8,127 nt of DNA from Planctomycetota bacterium (GCA_003669255.1 QWPO01000080.1:1-8127); one strand, 5' to 3'; positions 1 to 6,324 are shown, counted from the stretch's first letter. The notes: generated by a model from the letters alone, not told the origin. Translations and numbers: made by a program.

Positions 1-996
1 TGCGGCGTCGTCGCCCTCCATGTCAAATAGCGTCGGCGGCCCGGGCTTCCGCGCTGCCTGGGCCGCGGCGGCCGGGCGTTTCTCCGGTGCCGGCGCCCCG
101 CCACCCTTCACCACCCGCCCGAGCAGGCTCCGGAAGCCGAACTCGCGAAGCAGGCTGCCAAGTGCTTCGGCATCGGGCTGGTGCAGTGCCGCCGCTTGCC
201 AGGGCACCTCGACGGGCACGTTGGTCTCGAGCCGAATCAGCTCCCGGCCAGCCCGTGCCGTGTCGCCATGAGCGCGGAGGTTTTCCTTGCGCTTCGCCCC
301 CGACACCGAATCGATGTTCGCCAAGAGCGCGTCGAGCGTGCCGTGCGTCTGGAGAAGCTCCGAAGCGATCTTGGGCCCGATGCCGGGCACGCCAGGCACG
401 TTGTCAACGGCGTCACCCACGAGCGACAGGAAATCGACCACCTGATCGGGCCGGATCGACCACTCGGCCAGCAGTTCGTCGCTGCCGAGCGGCTGGTTGG
501 TGCGAAGGTTGAGCAGCGTGACGTGCGGCCCGAGCAGCTGCCGCGCATCCTTATCAGACGTGGCGATCGTGCAGTCGCCCCCCGCCGCAACCGTCCGCGT
601 GGCGATCGTGGCCAGCACATCGTCGGCCTCGAAGCCCGGCAGCTCGAGGCAGGGAATGCCGAACACGTCGAGTAGCCGCCGCACCAGCGGGATCTGCGGC
701 ACGAGATCGGCCGGCATCTCAGCCCGGTTGGCCTTGTACTGCTCGAACATCTCATGGCGAAACGTCGGCCCGGGCGGGTCCATCGCGCACAGCAGATAGT
801 CGGGCTTCTTCTTCTCGATGATGTCGAGGAGGTCCCTCGTGAGCCCGAAGATGACCGACACGGGCGTGCCGTCGGGCGCCGTCATCTCCGGCAGCGCGTG
901 AAAGAGTTGGTAGACCCGCGACAGCGTGTCGAGGGCGAGCACGGTCTTGCCGGTGAGGTCGGGCGGCGCGTCGGCGGCGGGTGTATCGGTGGTCAT
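1..996 (-). CDS. polA: DNA polymerase I, N-terminal part (5'-3' exonuclease domain), cut by the window edge
   Basis: DNA polymerase I fills gaps and removes RNA primers during replication and repair in the cytoplasm. Only the first 332 codons are here; the frame stays open to base 1, so the 3'-5' exonuclease-like and polymerase domains lie outside. Residues about 17-295 are a complete FEN-type 5' nuclease. It has the first acidic residue in LALDTLSR (D23), AMDPPGPTFRHE (D73), YKANR at 88, GFEADD (E123, D125, D126), TSDKD (D148, D150), and the helix-hairpin-helix GDAVDNVPGVPGIGPK at 194-209. All expected metal ligands are present. Residues about 296-332 are an Ala/Pro-rich linker, as expected before the next domain. 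The ATG at 996 is the first start giving a normal N-terminus. No Shine-Dalgarno precedes it, which is common in planctomycetes. It is the last gene of a minus-strand run but is 381 bases from the cyclase gene, so it is probably transcribed separately. Confidence 0.97.
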   Translation of the reverse strand, partial: MTTDTPAADAPPDLTGKTVLALDTLSRVYQLFHALPEMTAPDGTPVSVIFGLTRDLLDIIEKKKPDYLLCAMDPPGPTFRHEMFEQYKANRAEMPADLVPQIPLVRRLLDVFGIPCLELPGFEADDVLATIATRTVAAGGDCTIATSDKDARQLLGPHVTLLNLRTNQPLGSDELLAEWSIRPDQVVDFLSLVGDAVDNVPGVPGIGPKIASELLQTHGTLDALLANIDSVSGAKRKENLRAHGDTARAGRELIRLETNVPVEVPWQAAALHQPDAEALGSLLREFGFRSLLGRVVKGGGAPAPEKRPAAAAQAARKPGPPTLFDMEGDDAA

Positions 997-1005
997 GTCG
1001 CGGTC

Positions 1006-1011
1006 AGCATA
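1006..1011 (-). promoter_or_regulatory. Weak -10-like hexamer just upstream of the polymerase gene
   Basis: Read on the minus strand this is TATGCT, ending nine bases before the ATG at 996. No good -35 box lies 16-18 bases upstream. If it is used, the transcript would start at or almost at the ATG, which would fit the absence of a ribosome binding site. It resembles the TACGCT boxes found upstream of two other minus-strand genes here. Confidence 0.25.
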
Positions 1012-1054
1012 GCCGGGGATGGAGCGACGGCGGGAAGGGCCTCATGATGGGCGC

Positions 1055-1090
1055 GCCGCCGGCCGGAGGACCATGCTCGGAGCCGGCGGC
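1055..1090 (-). terminator. 9-bp GC-rich hairpin in the cyclase-polymerase spacer (terminator or leader structure)
   Basis: The arms GCCGCCGGC (1055-1063) and GCCGGCGGC (1082-1090) are perfectly complementary, around an 18-base loop. There is no T tract on either side, so it is not a classical intrinsic terminator. By position it could end the cyclase transcript or sit in the polymerase leader. Confidence 0.3.
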
Positions 1091-1142
1091 ACTTGTGAGT
1101 TCTCTGCCCCAGCGGAATATCCGAGCCCAGCGTCCACAAGTG
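1090..1142. repeat. 8-bp inverted repeat enclosing a small hairpin
   Basis: CACTTGTG at 1090-1097 and CACAAGTG at 1135-1142 are perfect inverse complements. The 37-base interior contains CGGAATATCCG, a four-pair hairpin with a three-base loop. This element abuts the 9-bp hairpin at 1055-1090, giving a run of nested structure about 90 bases long. The arms are less GC-rich than the surroundings, so the pairing is less easily put down to composition. It could be an operator palindrome or an RNA fold. Confidence 0.4.
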
Positions 1143-1226
1143 TCACCGTCTCCTGCGCGTGGCCTCCGACCAGCTGCGTGATTGGTGGGGTTGGGGGCAG
1201 GGAAGTTGCCGATGACGATCGAGCGA

Positions 1227-1356
1227 GGGGCTGCCCATGCCCCGGGAGCAGGCGTTGTCGACCAGCGCAGCCAGGATGGCGAAGCGCAGTCGGCATCGAG
1301 CGAGCGGAGGGCCGGAGCCCGCAGCGAGCGTCCGGCGACGGGGCGTGGGCAGCCCC
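1227..1356. repeat. Inverted pair of 18-base boxes, each self-complementary
   Basis: The box at 1227-1244 (GGGGCTGCCCATGCCCCG) recurs inverted at 1339-1356 with one difference (T to C), so 17 of 18 bases match. Each box can also fold by itself as GGGGC pairing with GCCCC around a seven-base loop. The 94 bases between them include a GAGCGAGCGGAG stretch and another small GGGC/GCCC hairpin. The right box ends 22 bases past the cyclase stop, a natural place for a transcription end. The arrangement also suits a dispersed intergenic repeat. Confidence 0.5.
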
Positions 1357-1377
1357 GAGCGGCGCAGCGTGAGCGGG

Positions 1378-2307
1378 TCAGTCCGCGCTCGGCGGCTCGT
1401 ATTCGAAGTCTTTCCACTTCATGGCGCGGCGGAAGGGCTCGATGCGGAGCACCACCTCGCCATTCTGGAAGATGCGGACGGTGCCGCTCGTCTCGCTCAC
1501 CGCCACCGCCACACTCTTGGTGCGGCGGGTGATCGCGGCCGCCGCCCAGTGCCGCGCCCCGAGCCCCTTCGACACGGAGACGTTCTCCGCCGAGGCGTCG
1601 ATGTAGCGGGCCGCCGCCTCGACCGTGCCGTCGGGGCCGATCACGAAGGCGCCGTCGAGCTGCGCGATCTCCTTGAGGCCCTCGCGGACCCGGGGGTCGG
1701 TGAGCCGCCGCTCGGAGCGGCTGTAGCCGCGGACGGGATCGAACCCAGCGGAGTGGCTCGACTGCACCACCTTCCGCGTGTCGCCCACCACGAAGAGCGT
1801 TCCGACCGGCTTGCCCTCGCGGCCCTCACGGCCGATTTCGACGGCGAGGTCGACGACAAGCTTGAGCGTCTCCAGTGGGACCTTGGTCTCCAGGTTTCGC
1901 AGGTCGCGGACCGTGAGCTGGCCGAGATGCTCGGCGAGGCGGAGGAGGCTCACCGAGTCGATCGTGCCGGCCTCGAAGCCGCTGTAGACGGCCACCACCT
2001 GCGCCTCGGGCGCCACCATCTCCGCTGCCACGCACTCAAGCAGTGCCTGAGCAAGACGCTCATGCACCGGCAGGCCGGCGACGTCGAGCGTCACCTGCTT
2101 CATGCCGTGGTCCGCCGCCCCCTCGAGGTGGGCCGCATCATCGGCCGCGACGAGCACGGGGCCGGAGTGGGCGAGCTCGCGGATCCGCGACCAGTTGAGT
2201 CGCTCTTCGACCAGGATCAGGATCGCCTCGGCCGTCGTCGACTCGAACAGCCGGACGGCTGTTTCAAGCAACCGTTCGAGTTGTGGAGTGACTTCAGCGA
2301 CGGACAC
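1378..2307 (-). CDS. Diadenylate cyclase, probably DacZ-type (c-di-AMP synthase)
   Basis: Predicted to join two ATP molecules into the second messenger c-di-AMP. The C-terminal part (about residues 165-295 of 309) is a DisA_N/DAC domain with both hallmarks: DGA at 218-220 (in LDGAFVIGPDG) and GLGARHWAAA at 248-257, the counterpart of the GTRHRAA nucleotide-binding loop. The strand SGTVRIFQNGEVV follows at about 274-286. Residues 1 to about 160 form a separate alpha/beta domain with no membrane segment. I match this order, an N-terminal pyruvate-kinase-C-like domain plus a C-terminal DAC domain, to the archaeal DacZ layout rather than bacterial DisA (DAC first, then helix-hairpin-helix) or CdaA (membrane helices). 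The protein should be cytoplasmic. The start is GTG: GGGAG lies seven bases upstream, and the two nearby ATGs are out of frame. A promoter candidate lies at 2392-2420. The third RHR position is Trp. c-di-AMP commonly controls osmolyte and potassium balance; no target gene is visible here. Confidence 0.88.
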   Translation of the reverse strand: MSVAEVTPQLERLLETAVRLFESTTAEAILILVEERLNWSRIRELAHSGPVLVAADDAAHLEGAADHGMKQVTLDVAGLPVHERLAQALLECVAAEMVAPEAQVVAVYSGFEAGTIDSVSLLRLAEHLGQLTVRDLRNLETKVPLETLKLVVDLAVEIGREGREGKPVGTLFVVGDTRKVVQSSHSAGFDPVRGYSRSERRLTDPRVREGLKEIAQLDGAFVIGPDGTVEAAARYIDASAENVSVSKGLGARHWAAAAITRRTKSVAVAVSETSGTVRIFQNGEVVLRIEPFRRAMKWKDFEYEPPSAD

Positions 2308-2348
2308 AAACCGGCTCCCTGCATGCCATGGGGCCGCGGGGCGAGAGG

Positions 2349-2367
2349 GCCGTCCGAAGAGGACGGC
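2349..2367 (-). terminator. 7-bp hairpin between the helical lipoprotein gene and the cyclase gene
   Basis: GCCGTCC (2349-2355) and GGACGGC (2361-2367) pair perfectly around a five-base loop. There is no T tract on the minus strand after it. It lies 64 bases past the upstream gene's stop, so it could be a terminator. It also lies inside the predicted cyclase leader if the promoter at 2392-2420 is real, so it could be a leader structure instead. Confidence 0.4.
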
Positions 2368-2391
2368 TCGAACGCGACACCCCGCCGCGGA

Positions 2392-2420
2392 AGCGTACGC
2401 GGGGGCCGGGGGGTGTTCAA
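2392..2420 (-). promoter_or_regulatory. Promoter candidate for the diadenylate cyclase gene
   Basis: Read on the minus strand, TTGAAC (2420-2415) is followed after exactly 17 bases by TACGCT (2397-2392). The -35 matches consensus at four of six positions. The -10 matches at three, including the key second A and last T. Transcription would start near 2385, giving a leader of about 77 bases that contains the 2349-2367 hairpin. Confidence 0.35.
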
Positions 2421-2430
2421 GGACGGTGCC

Positions 2431-4062
2431 TTAGCGACGGGTCGTCGAACCGTCCGCCTTGCCGCTCGACGACTCCGGCTTGTCGGCGATCATCTCCGGC
2501 TGCTGGGGCGCCTTCATCGATCCGCTGTAGGCCGCGATGCCGCCCGGCAGCACTGTCCCCCAGGCACGCTCCTGATAGATGTTGAGGGCATGGAGGGCGT
2601 GGCCGAGGGGTCCGATCTTCCACTCCCGCGACGGCTCGCTCATCAGCGCGCCGCAGAGAAACTCAGCCGCCGCCACAACCCGCGATTCGTAGAGCCTGTT
2701 TTGGTCGAGGGACGACACCAGCCACTCGAGAATGTGCCCCGTGGTCTGAATCTTGCGATCGATGTCATCGTCGCGGTCGGCCATGTATTTGAACCACTCC
2801 GTGCTGAACGAACCGTCGCGGTTTTGGAGCTTGGTGAGCGCGAAGTTTTGGTAGTCGCGAACGTACTTGTCGGCCCGCAGGTAGGGGCCGTCGAGCTGAC
2901 CGGTGGCTCGAAGCCGCCGCTGGCAGCCGTAGGCCAGACCGTAGAGGCGATGCGTTCCGCCGCAGGGCGCCCCGCGGATCGGCTGGACGATCTCCTCCTC
3001 GACGAGTCGGGGGAGCGACCACTTCTCGCCATCACGGCTGGTCCACTCGGCATCGGTCGGCAAATAGTGCGCCAGCGAGATGAGGGCAAAGGTCAGTTCC
3101 GTCTTCGACTTGCACGACCGCTTCTCTTCCTCGATGAGGTCGGCCACCGTGAACTGCTTGCCCTGCACCGTCAGCGGTGAGTTCGCGGCCACCCGGCACT
3201 GGGCGAGGATCGCGAGATACTGGGCGGAGTGGCCCTGCACGCCCACGCCCTTGAGCGCGACGACACGGTCGTCGACCGCCGCCAGCATCACCTGCCCGCG
3301 ACACCGACCGCCCATGTTCGACCAGCCGATCGCACTGGCGAGGTCACCGGAGGGACCGCCGACGCGAACCTGCGTGGGGATGCCGAAGGCGATGAACCCG
3401 TGCATTACTTCCCACGGCGTGTTGTGCGCCGTGTTGAGTGGACGCCGCTGGTAGGTGGCGAGCGTCTGGGTAATCCGGGCGCGAAGCCGTTCGAAGCGTT
3501 GCGTCTTCGGGGGCGGGGCACCGGTGGCCTGAAGGCGGGTGACCACGATCGGCGGAGTCTGCCGCCTCGACTTCGGTGAAGGGGCGACGACGGCCGTCGG
3601 CGGCTGCACGGCCTTCGGGTTGGGCTTGTAATCGGGATTCGTCGCGTCGTCCACCACCTTGCTGGCCGCATCCTTCAGCTGCGAACCGATGGCAACCGCA
3701 TCGCTCCACGAGGGCGATCGCGACTTGTTGTCTGCCGGCGCGGCGACCGCTGCGGCCGGACGGGCCGCTGCGGCCGGCCGTTTCCGGCTCTGGGCGGCGG
3801 CACGATCGACCTCCTCCTGGCTTGGCGGCTGCGGCAGCGGAATGAAGGCCGGCGTGGGCTCGACCTTCTTGACGATGCCTTCGAAAAAGCGGCCCGCGCG
3901 ACTTCGCGACGGAGGAGCGGCAGCCCCCGGTCGATCACCGGCAGTCGCCACGCAGCAGGCCGCGAGCACCACCGGCAGCAGGCTTGTCCACCAGCCACGC
4001 ATCGTCCTTGCGGTAGGCACGGGCGTACATGGCGCCGGCGTGGTGGCGTCGTGGTTGGGCAT
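2431..4062 (-). CDS. Uncharacterised exported, probably lipid-anchored, all-helical protein
   Basis: I do not recognise a characterised family. The 543-residue product has a short hydrophobic segment at 21-40 (MRGWWTSLLPVVLAACC) with a lipobox-like LAAC ending at C36, so it may be a lipoprotein, or a secreted protein cut a little later. Residues about 45-185 are a low-complexity Pro/Ala/Lys/Arg-rich linker. Residues about 190-510 are a globular, mostly helical domain with Cys at 254, 289, 317, 367, 380 and 470, and motifs such as PCGGTHRLYGLAYGCQRR (366-383) and LQNRDGSFSTEWF (412-424). The repeated helix pairs and a GSFS-type turn resemble alpha/alpha-toroid proteins (terpenoid-cyclase-like), an inference only. 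The tail is polar. Start: ATG 4062 is used because the first 20 codons have coding-like third positions; an ATG at 4002 would place the hydrophobic segment at the very N-terminus. The HEAT lipoprotein gene lies 220 bases upstream on the same strand. Confidence 0.85.
   Translation of the reverse strand: MPNHDATTPAPCTPVPTARTMRGWWTSLLPVVLAACCVATAGDRPGAAAPPSRSRAGRFFEGIVKKVEPTPAFIPLPQPPSQEEVDRAAAQSRKRPAAAARPAAAVAAPADNKSRSPSWSDAVAIGSQLKDAASKVVDDATNPDYKPNPKAVQPPTAVVAPSPKSRRQTPPIVVTRLQATGAPPPKTQRFERLRARITQTLATYQRRPLNTAHNTPWEVMHGFIAFGIPTQVRVGGPSGDLASAIGWSNMGGRCRGQVMLAAVDDRVVALKGVGVQGHSAQYLAILAQCRVAANSPLTVQGKQFTVADLIEEEKRSCKSKTELTFALISLAHYLPTDAEWTSRDGEKWSLPRLVEEEIVQPIRGAPCGGTHRLYGLAYGCQRRLRATGQLDGPYLRADKYVRDYQNFALTKLQNRDGSFSTEWFKYMADRDDDIDRKIQTTGHILEWLVSSLDQNRLYESRVVAAAEFLCGALMSEPSREWKIGPLGHALHALNIYQERAWGTVLPGGIAAYSGSMKAPQQPEMIADKPESSSGKADGSTTRR
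3747..3777. repeat. 18-base-period direct repeat inside the Ala/Pro linker coding region
   Basis: CCGCTGCGGCCGG occurs at 3747-3759 and again at 3765-3777, an 18-base spacing. On the minus strand it encodes two tandem RPAAA units of the linker (residues about 95-106). The period is a multiple of three, so copy number could change without breaking the frame. Confidence 0.6.
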
Positions 4063-4147
4063 TTCGGGCTGCGATCGGGGCTGGGGCGTAGTCGTCTGCT
4101 CGGGGTATCGACCGGCGTGCCACGAGAATCATGGCCGTCGTTGACGC

Positions 4148-4165
4148 GGCCCCGAGGGTCGGGCC
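4148..4165 (-). other. Small bulged hairpin in the spacer between the two lipoprotein genes
   Basis: On the minus strand GGCCCGA pairs with TCGGGGCC around CCC, with one bulged G. It lies in the 220-base gap between the HEAT lipoprotein stop (4283) and the next start (4062). No T tract follows. I see no clear promoter in this gap, so read-through from the HEAT gene is plausible. Confidence 0.25.
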
Positions 4166-4282
4166 AGATTGCCACCTCGCGCCAACCGCCCCGGCTTCAC
4201 ATGGCGGGCGTCGCAACGGCGATGAACGAACGGCCGGGCGGGCCCTGCGCAGCGGCCACGCATCAGGCTGCCAGCCGTGCGA

Positions 4283-4981
4283 TCAAAAAACCTTGCGAAA
4301 CTCCTCGGCGATCGACCACTCGGCTGTGGAACCATCCGGATCAGCCGCCCACTCCCGCCACTTGTTGACGTCGTCCCCCAGATCGCGGCCGCTCACCTTC
4401 TTCAGGGCTCCGACGGCACGGTACTGAACCGCCGGGTCGGAATCTTCGAGCGCCTTGGCCAGCACCGGCACCGCCTCCTTGTCGCCCAGTTCTCCCAACT
4501 CCCGCAGAGCGCGAAGGCGGACGTCGATTTCGCGGTCCGTGCGATACCGCGTGGCGAGTTGCTCAACCGCCTCGGATCCGCCCCGCTTCCGCCAGGCGGT
4601 GCAGGCCGCCATCCGAACCCGCTCGTCGGGGTCCTCGAGGGCTCCGCTGCAGATCGCTTTCGCCGCCGGCGTTTCGAACTCCGCGACCGTGTCGAGAATC
4701 ACGCATCGCACACGGGCATCGTGCTCTTGGAGAATCTCTTCGGCGAGCTTCCGTGTGAACTCGACCTGATCGGCATGACTGCCCGCCTTGGCTTTTTTGG
4801 CGTCGGCCGCAAGTTCCTCGATCCGCTGGTCGGCCGTGGGGCCATACTTCCGCTCCTCTGCCAGCGTCTGGCCGCTGGCGGTGAGTTTCTTCCACGTCTT
4901 GCAGCCCGAGAGCGGCAAGCAGGCTGCGACCACGGCCAGCCAGGCCACGGCGTTCCAACGAAGCATCTTCATCCCACGCAT
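4283..4981 (-). CDS. HEAT-repeat lipoprotein
   Basis: A 232-residue lipoprotein. A hydrophobic signal segment (residues about 9-23) ends in a clear lipobox LSGC with the lipidated Cys at 27. After a charged helical stretch (about 35-72) come about four HEAT-type helix pairs at roughly 75-101, 105-131, 135-165 and 168-198. The best examples are ALEDPDERVRMAACTAW (114-130) and LEDSDPAVQYRAVGALKK (178-195). The C-terminus GRDLGDDVNKWREWAADP (198-215) matches the end motif often seen on planctomycete HEAT proteins (glycine, acidic, W..W). HEAT repeats bind other proteins, so a scaffold role on the membrane is likely but the partner is unknown. The ATG at 4981 has GGAG ten bases upstream; ATGs at codons 4 and 6 are possible. 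A promoter candidate lies at 5007-5035. It may be co-transcribed with the helical lipoprotein gene downstream. Confidence 0.92.
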   Translation of the reverse strand: MRGMKMLRWNAVAWLAVVAACLPLSGCKTWKKLTASGQTLAEERKYGPTADQRIEELAADAKKAKAGSHADQVEFTRKLAEEILQEHDARVRCVILDTVAEFETPAAKAICSGALEDPDERVRMAACTAWRKRGGSEAVEQLATRYRTDREIDVRLRALRELGELGDKEAVPVLAKALEDSDPAVQYRAVGALKKVSGRDLGDDVNKWREWAADPDGSTAEWSIAEEFRKVF

Positions 4982-5128
4982 GTCGACCGGTCTCCGGGGG
5001 CGGGGGAGCGTAGCGGGGGGGCCACGGCCGGTGAAGACCAGCCCGATGGAATGCCCTTCCCTTTTGGCCGCCGACGTGCTCCCTTTCGGGCAGCACGGTC
5101 GTCGCCGGCTTCAACCAGCAGGTTTCGG
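4982..5128. promoter_or_regulatory. Divergent intergenic region
   Basis: These 147 bases separate the start of the HEAT lipoprotein gene (minus) from the start of the DUF1570 gene (plus), so they must hold both promoters. A minus-strand candidate is listed separately. For the plus strand I see no convincing -35/-10 pair. Confidence 0.6.
5007..5035 (-). promoter_or_regulatory. Promoter candidate for the HEAT lipoprotein gene
   Basis: On the minus strand TTCACC (5035-5030) is followed after exactly 17 bases by TACGCT (5012-5007). The start point would be near 5000, leaving a leader of about 20 bases with GGAG before the ATG at 4981. The -10 hexamer is identical to the one proposed for the cyclase gene. 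Confidence 0.4.
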
Positions 5129-6316
5129 ATGTCGCCCCGCATGCCTCGCCTGCCCGTCTTCCCCGCAGTCGCAGTCGCGCTGGCGGGGTGGCTCGTGTTC
5201 GCCGCGGAGGCTCCGCCCGACTCTCCCGCCACACTGGAGCGGCTCACGGTCCGGGGCACGGCCGGCCTCCGCACGCTCGAGGGAGAGGTGCTCGTGGAGG
5301 CAGTCGACGGTGGCGTGCTCCTCGAACTACCCGACGAGCGGTACGAGGTCGTGCAGCCCGCGGCGATCGTGTCGCGGGAGCAGCTTGACGAAGAGCGCGG
5401 CACCGACACACCCCGCGAACTGGGCCAGCGGATTCTCGCCGAGTTGCCGCCGGGATTCAGCGTTCACGTCACGAAGCACTATGTGGTCTGCTTTGACACG
5501 TCGCGCGACTACGCAAAGTGGTGCGCAGCGCTGTTCGAACGGCTCCACGACGCCTTCGGCAACTTCTGGACGAAGGCGGGTCTCGAGGTCGTCGATCCTC
5601 CGCGACCACTGGTGGTCGTGATCTTCGCTGACCGGGAGGCCTACGAAGCGCACGCGGCCCGCGATCTCGGTGCCGCGGCCGACCGCGTCGTCGGCTACTA
5701 CAACCTCCTCTCCAACCGCGTCACGACCTTCGACCTCACCGGTACCGATGGAGTCATGCGACCCAGCGGCAGCCAGCGGGGAGGAGCGGCTGCCCAGATC
5801 ATGACGAGCCCTGCTGCCGCCGGCCTCGTCTCGACACTCGTCCACGAGGCCACGCACCAGATGGCCTTCAATTGCGGCATGCATCGCCGGCTCGCGCCGG
5901 TGCCGCTCTGGCTGAGCGAGGGGATCGCCACCTACTTCGAGACGCCCGAACTCGACAGCGATCGGGGCTGGCGGGGGATCGGCGCGATCAACCGGCCACG
6001 GCTCGATCAGTTCCTGACCGCGCACCGCCCCGGCGACATCGCCGCGATCGTGGCCTCCGACGACCGCTTCCGCTCGACCGAGGCTCCACTCGACGCCTAC
6101 GCCGCCGCCTGGGCCCTCACGCGGCATCTCGTCGACACGCGGAAGCGGGCGTTCGTCGACTACGTCAGGCTGCAGGCCGCCAAGCAGCCGCTCACCGACG
6201 ATTCGCCCGAGGAGCGGCTCCGCGACTTCGAGACGGCCTTCGGTGCGTCTCCCACGGAGATCGAAGTCGACGTCGTGAAGGCGATGGCGAGGCTGGCGTC
6301 CCGTCCCGCACGGTGA
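5129..6316 (+). CDS. DUF1570-type exported zinc-metallopeptidase-like protein
   Basis: A 395-residue exported protein. Residues 1-28 look like a signal peptide: Arg-containing N-terminus, hydrophobic core FPAVAVALAGWLVFAA, likely cleavage near AAEA. The N-terminal part (about 35-105) is a small beta-rich region. Residues about 110-390 match what I know of DUF1570, a family frequent in planctomycetes. It contains the metal site LVHEATHQ (H239, E240, H243) with a probable third ligand E264 in WLSEGIATYFE, the gluzincin arrangement. The active-site pattern is intact, so peptidase activity is plausible, but the substrate is unknown. The start is ATG 5129, with only a weak AGG six bases upstream; ATG 5141 is an alternative. 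The frame runs open back to 4277, but that part lies antisense to the HEAT gene and precedes the signal peptide. The oxidoreductase gene follows after 61 bases. Confidence 0.92.
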   Translation: MSPRMPRLPVFPAVAVALAGWLVFAAEAPPDSPATLERLTVRGTAGLRTLEGEVLVEAVDGGVLLELPDERYEVVQPAAIVSREQLDEERGTDTPRELGQRILAELPPGFSVHVTKHYVVCFDTSRDYAKWCAALFERLHDAFGNFWTKAGLEVVDPPRPLVVVIFADREAYEAHAARDLGAAADRVVGYYNLLSNRVTTFDLTGTDGVMRPSGSQRGGAAAQIMTSPAAAGLVSTLVHEATHQMAFNCGMHRRLAPVPLWLSEGIATYFETPELDSDRGWRGIGAINRPRLDQFLTAHRPGDIAAIVASDDRFRSTEAPLDAYAAAWALTRHLVDTRKRAFVDYVRLQAAKQPLTDDSPEERLRDFETAFGASPTEIEVDVVKAMARLASRPAR

Positions 6317-6324
6317 TGCCCCAG

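Larger units (their letters stand above)
997..1377. other. 381-base non-coding spacer with several inverted repeats
   Basis: No credible gene lies between the cyclase stop and the polymerase start. Short open frames exist on both strands but have no recognisable domain and overlap one another. The stretch holds a perfect 9-base inverted repeat (1055-1063 with 1082-1090), directly abutting a perfect 8-base one (1090-1097 with 1135-1142). It also holds an inverted pair of 18-base GC-rich boxes (1227-1244 and 1339-1356), each itself able to fold. It must carry the cyclase terminator and the polymerase promoter. It may also hold a small RNA, a leader structure or a dispersed intergenic repeat; the sequence alone does not decide. 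Confidence 0.7.

Noticed and set aside
237..755. A 172-codon minus-strand frame and plus-strand frames inside the polymerase region
   Set aside because: They are out-of-frame shadows of the 5' nuclease domain, which translates cleanly without interruption from 996 to 1.
1004..1417. Small overlapping open frames on both strands in the cyclase-polymerase spacer
   Set aside because: They are low-complexity, overlap one another, have no recognisable domain, and one runs into the cyclase gene. A decayed gene cannot be excluded, but nothing supports one.
1237..3180. A 647-codon open frame on the plus strand
   Set aside because: It lies antisense to the cyclase and helical lipoprotein genes, whose motifs are clear. 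Its product is Arg/Ala/Leu-rich with no domain. Long antisense frames are expected at this GC content.
4140..4170. Plus-strand TTGACG followed by CAGATT in the lipoprotein spacer
   Set aside because: The spacing is 19 bases, the second box is poor, and no plus-strand gene follows. It would transcribe antisense to the HEAT gene.
4277..5128. Upstream extension of the DUF1570 frame on the plus strand
   Set aside because: It is antisense to the HEAT lipoprotein gene and would bury the signal peptide inside the protein. The frame is open only because of high GC.
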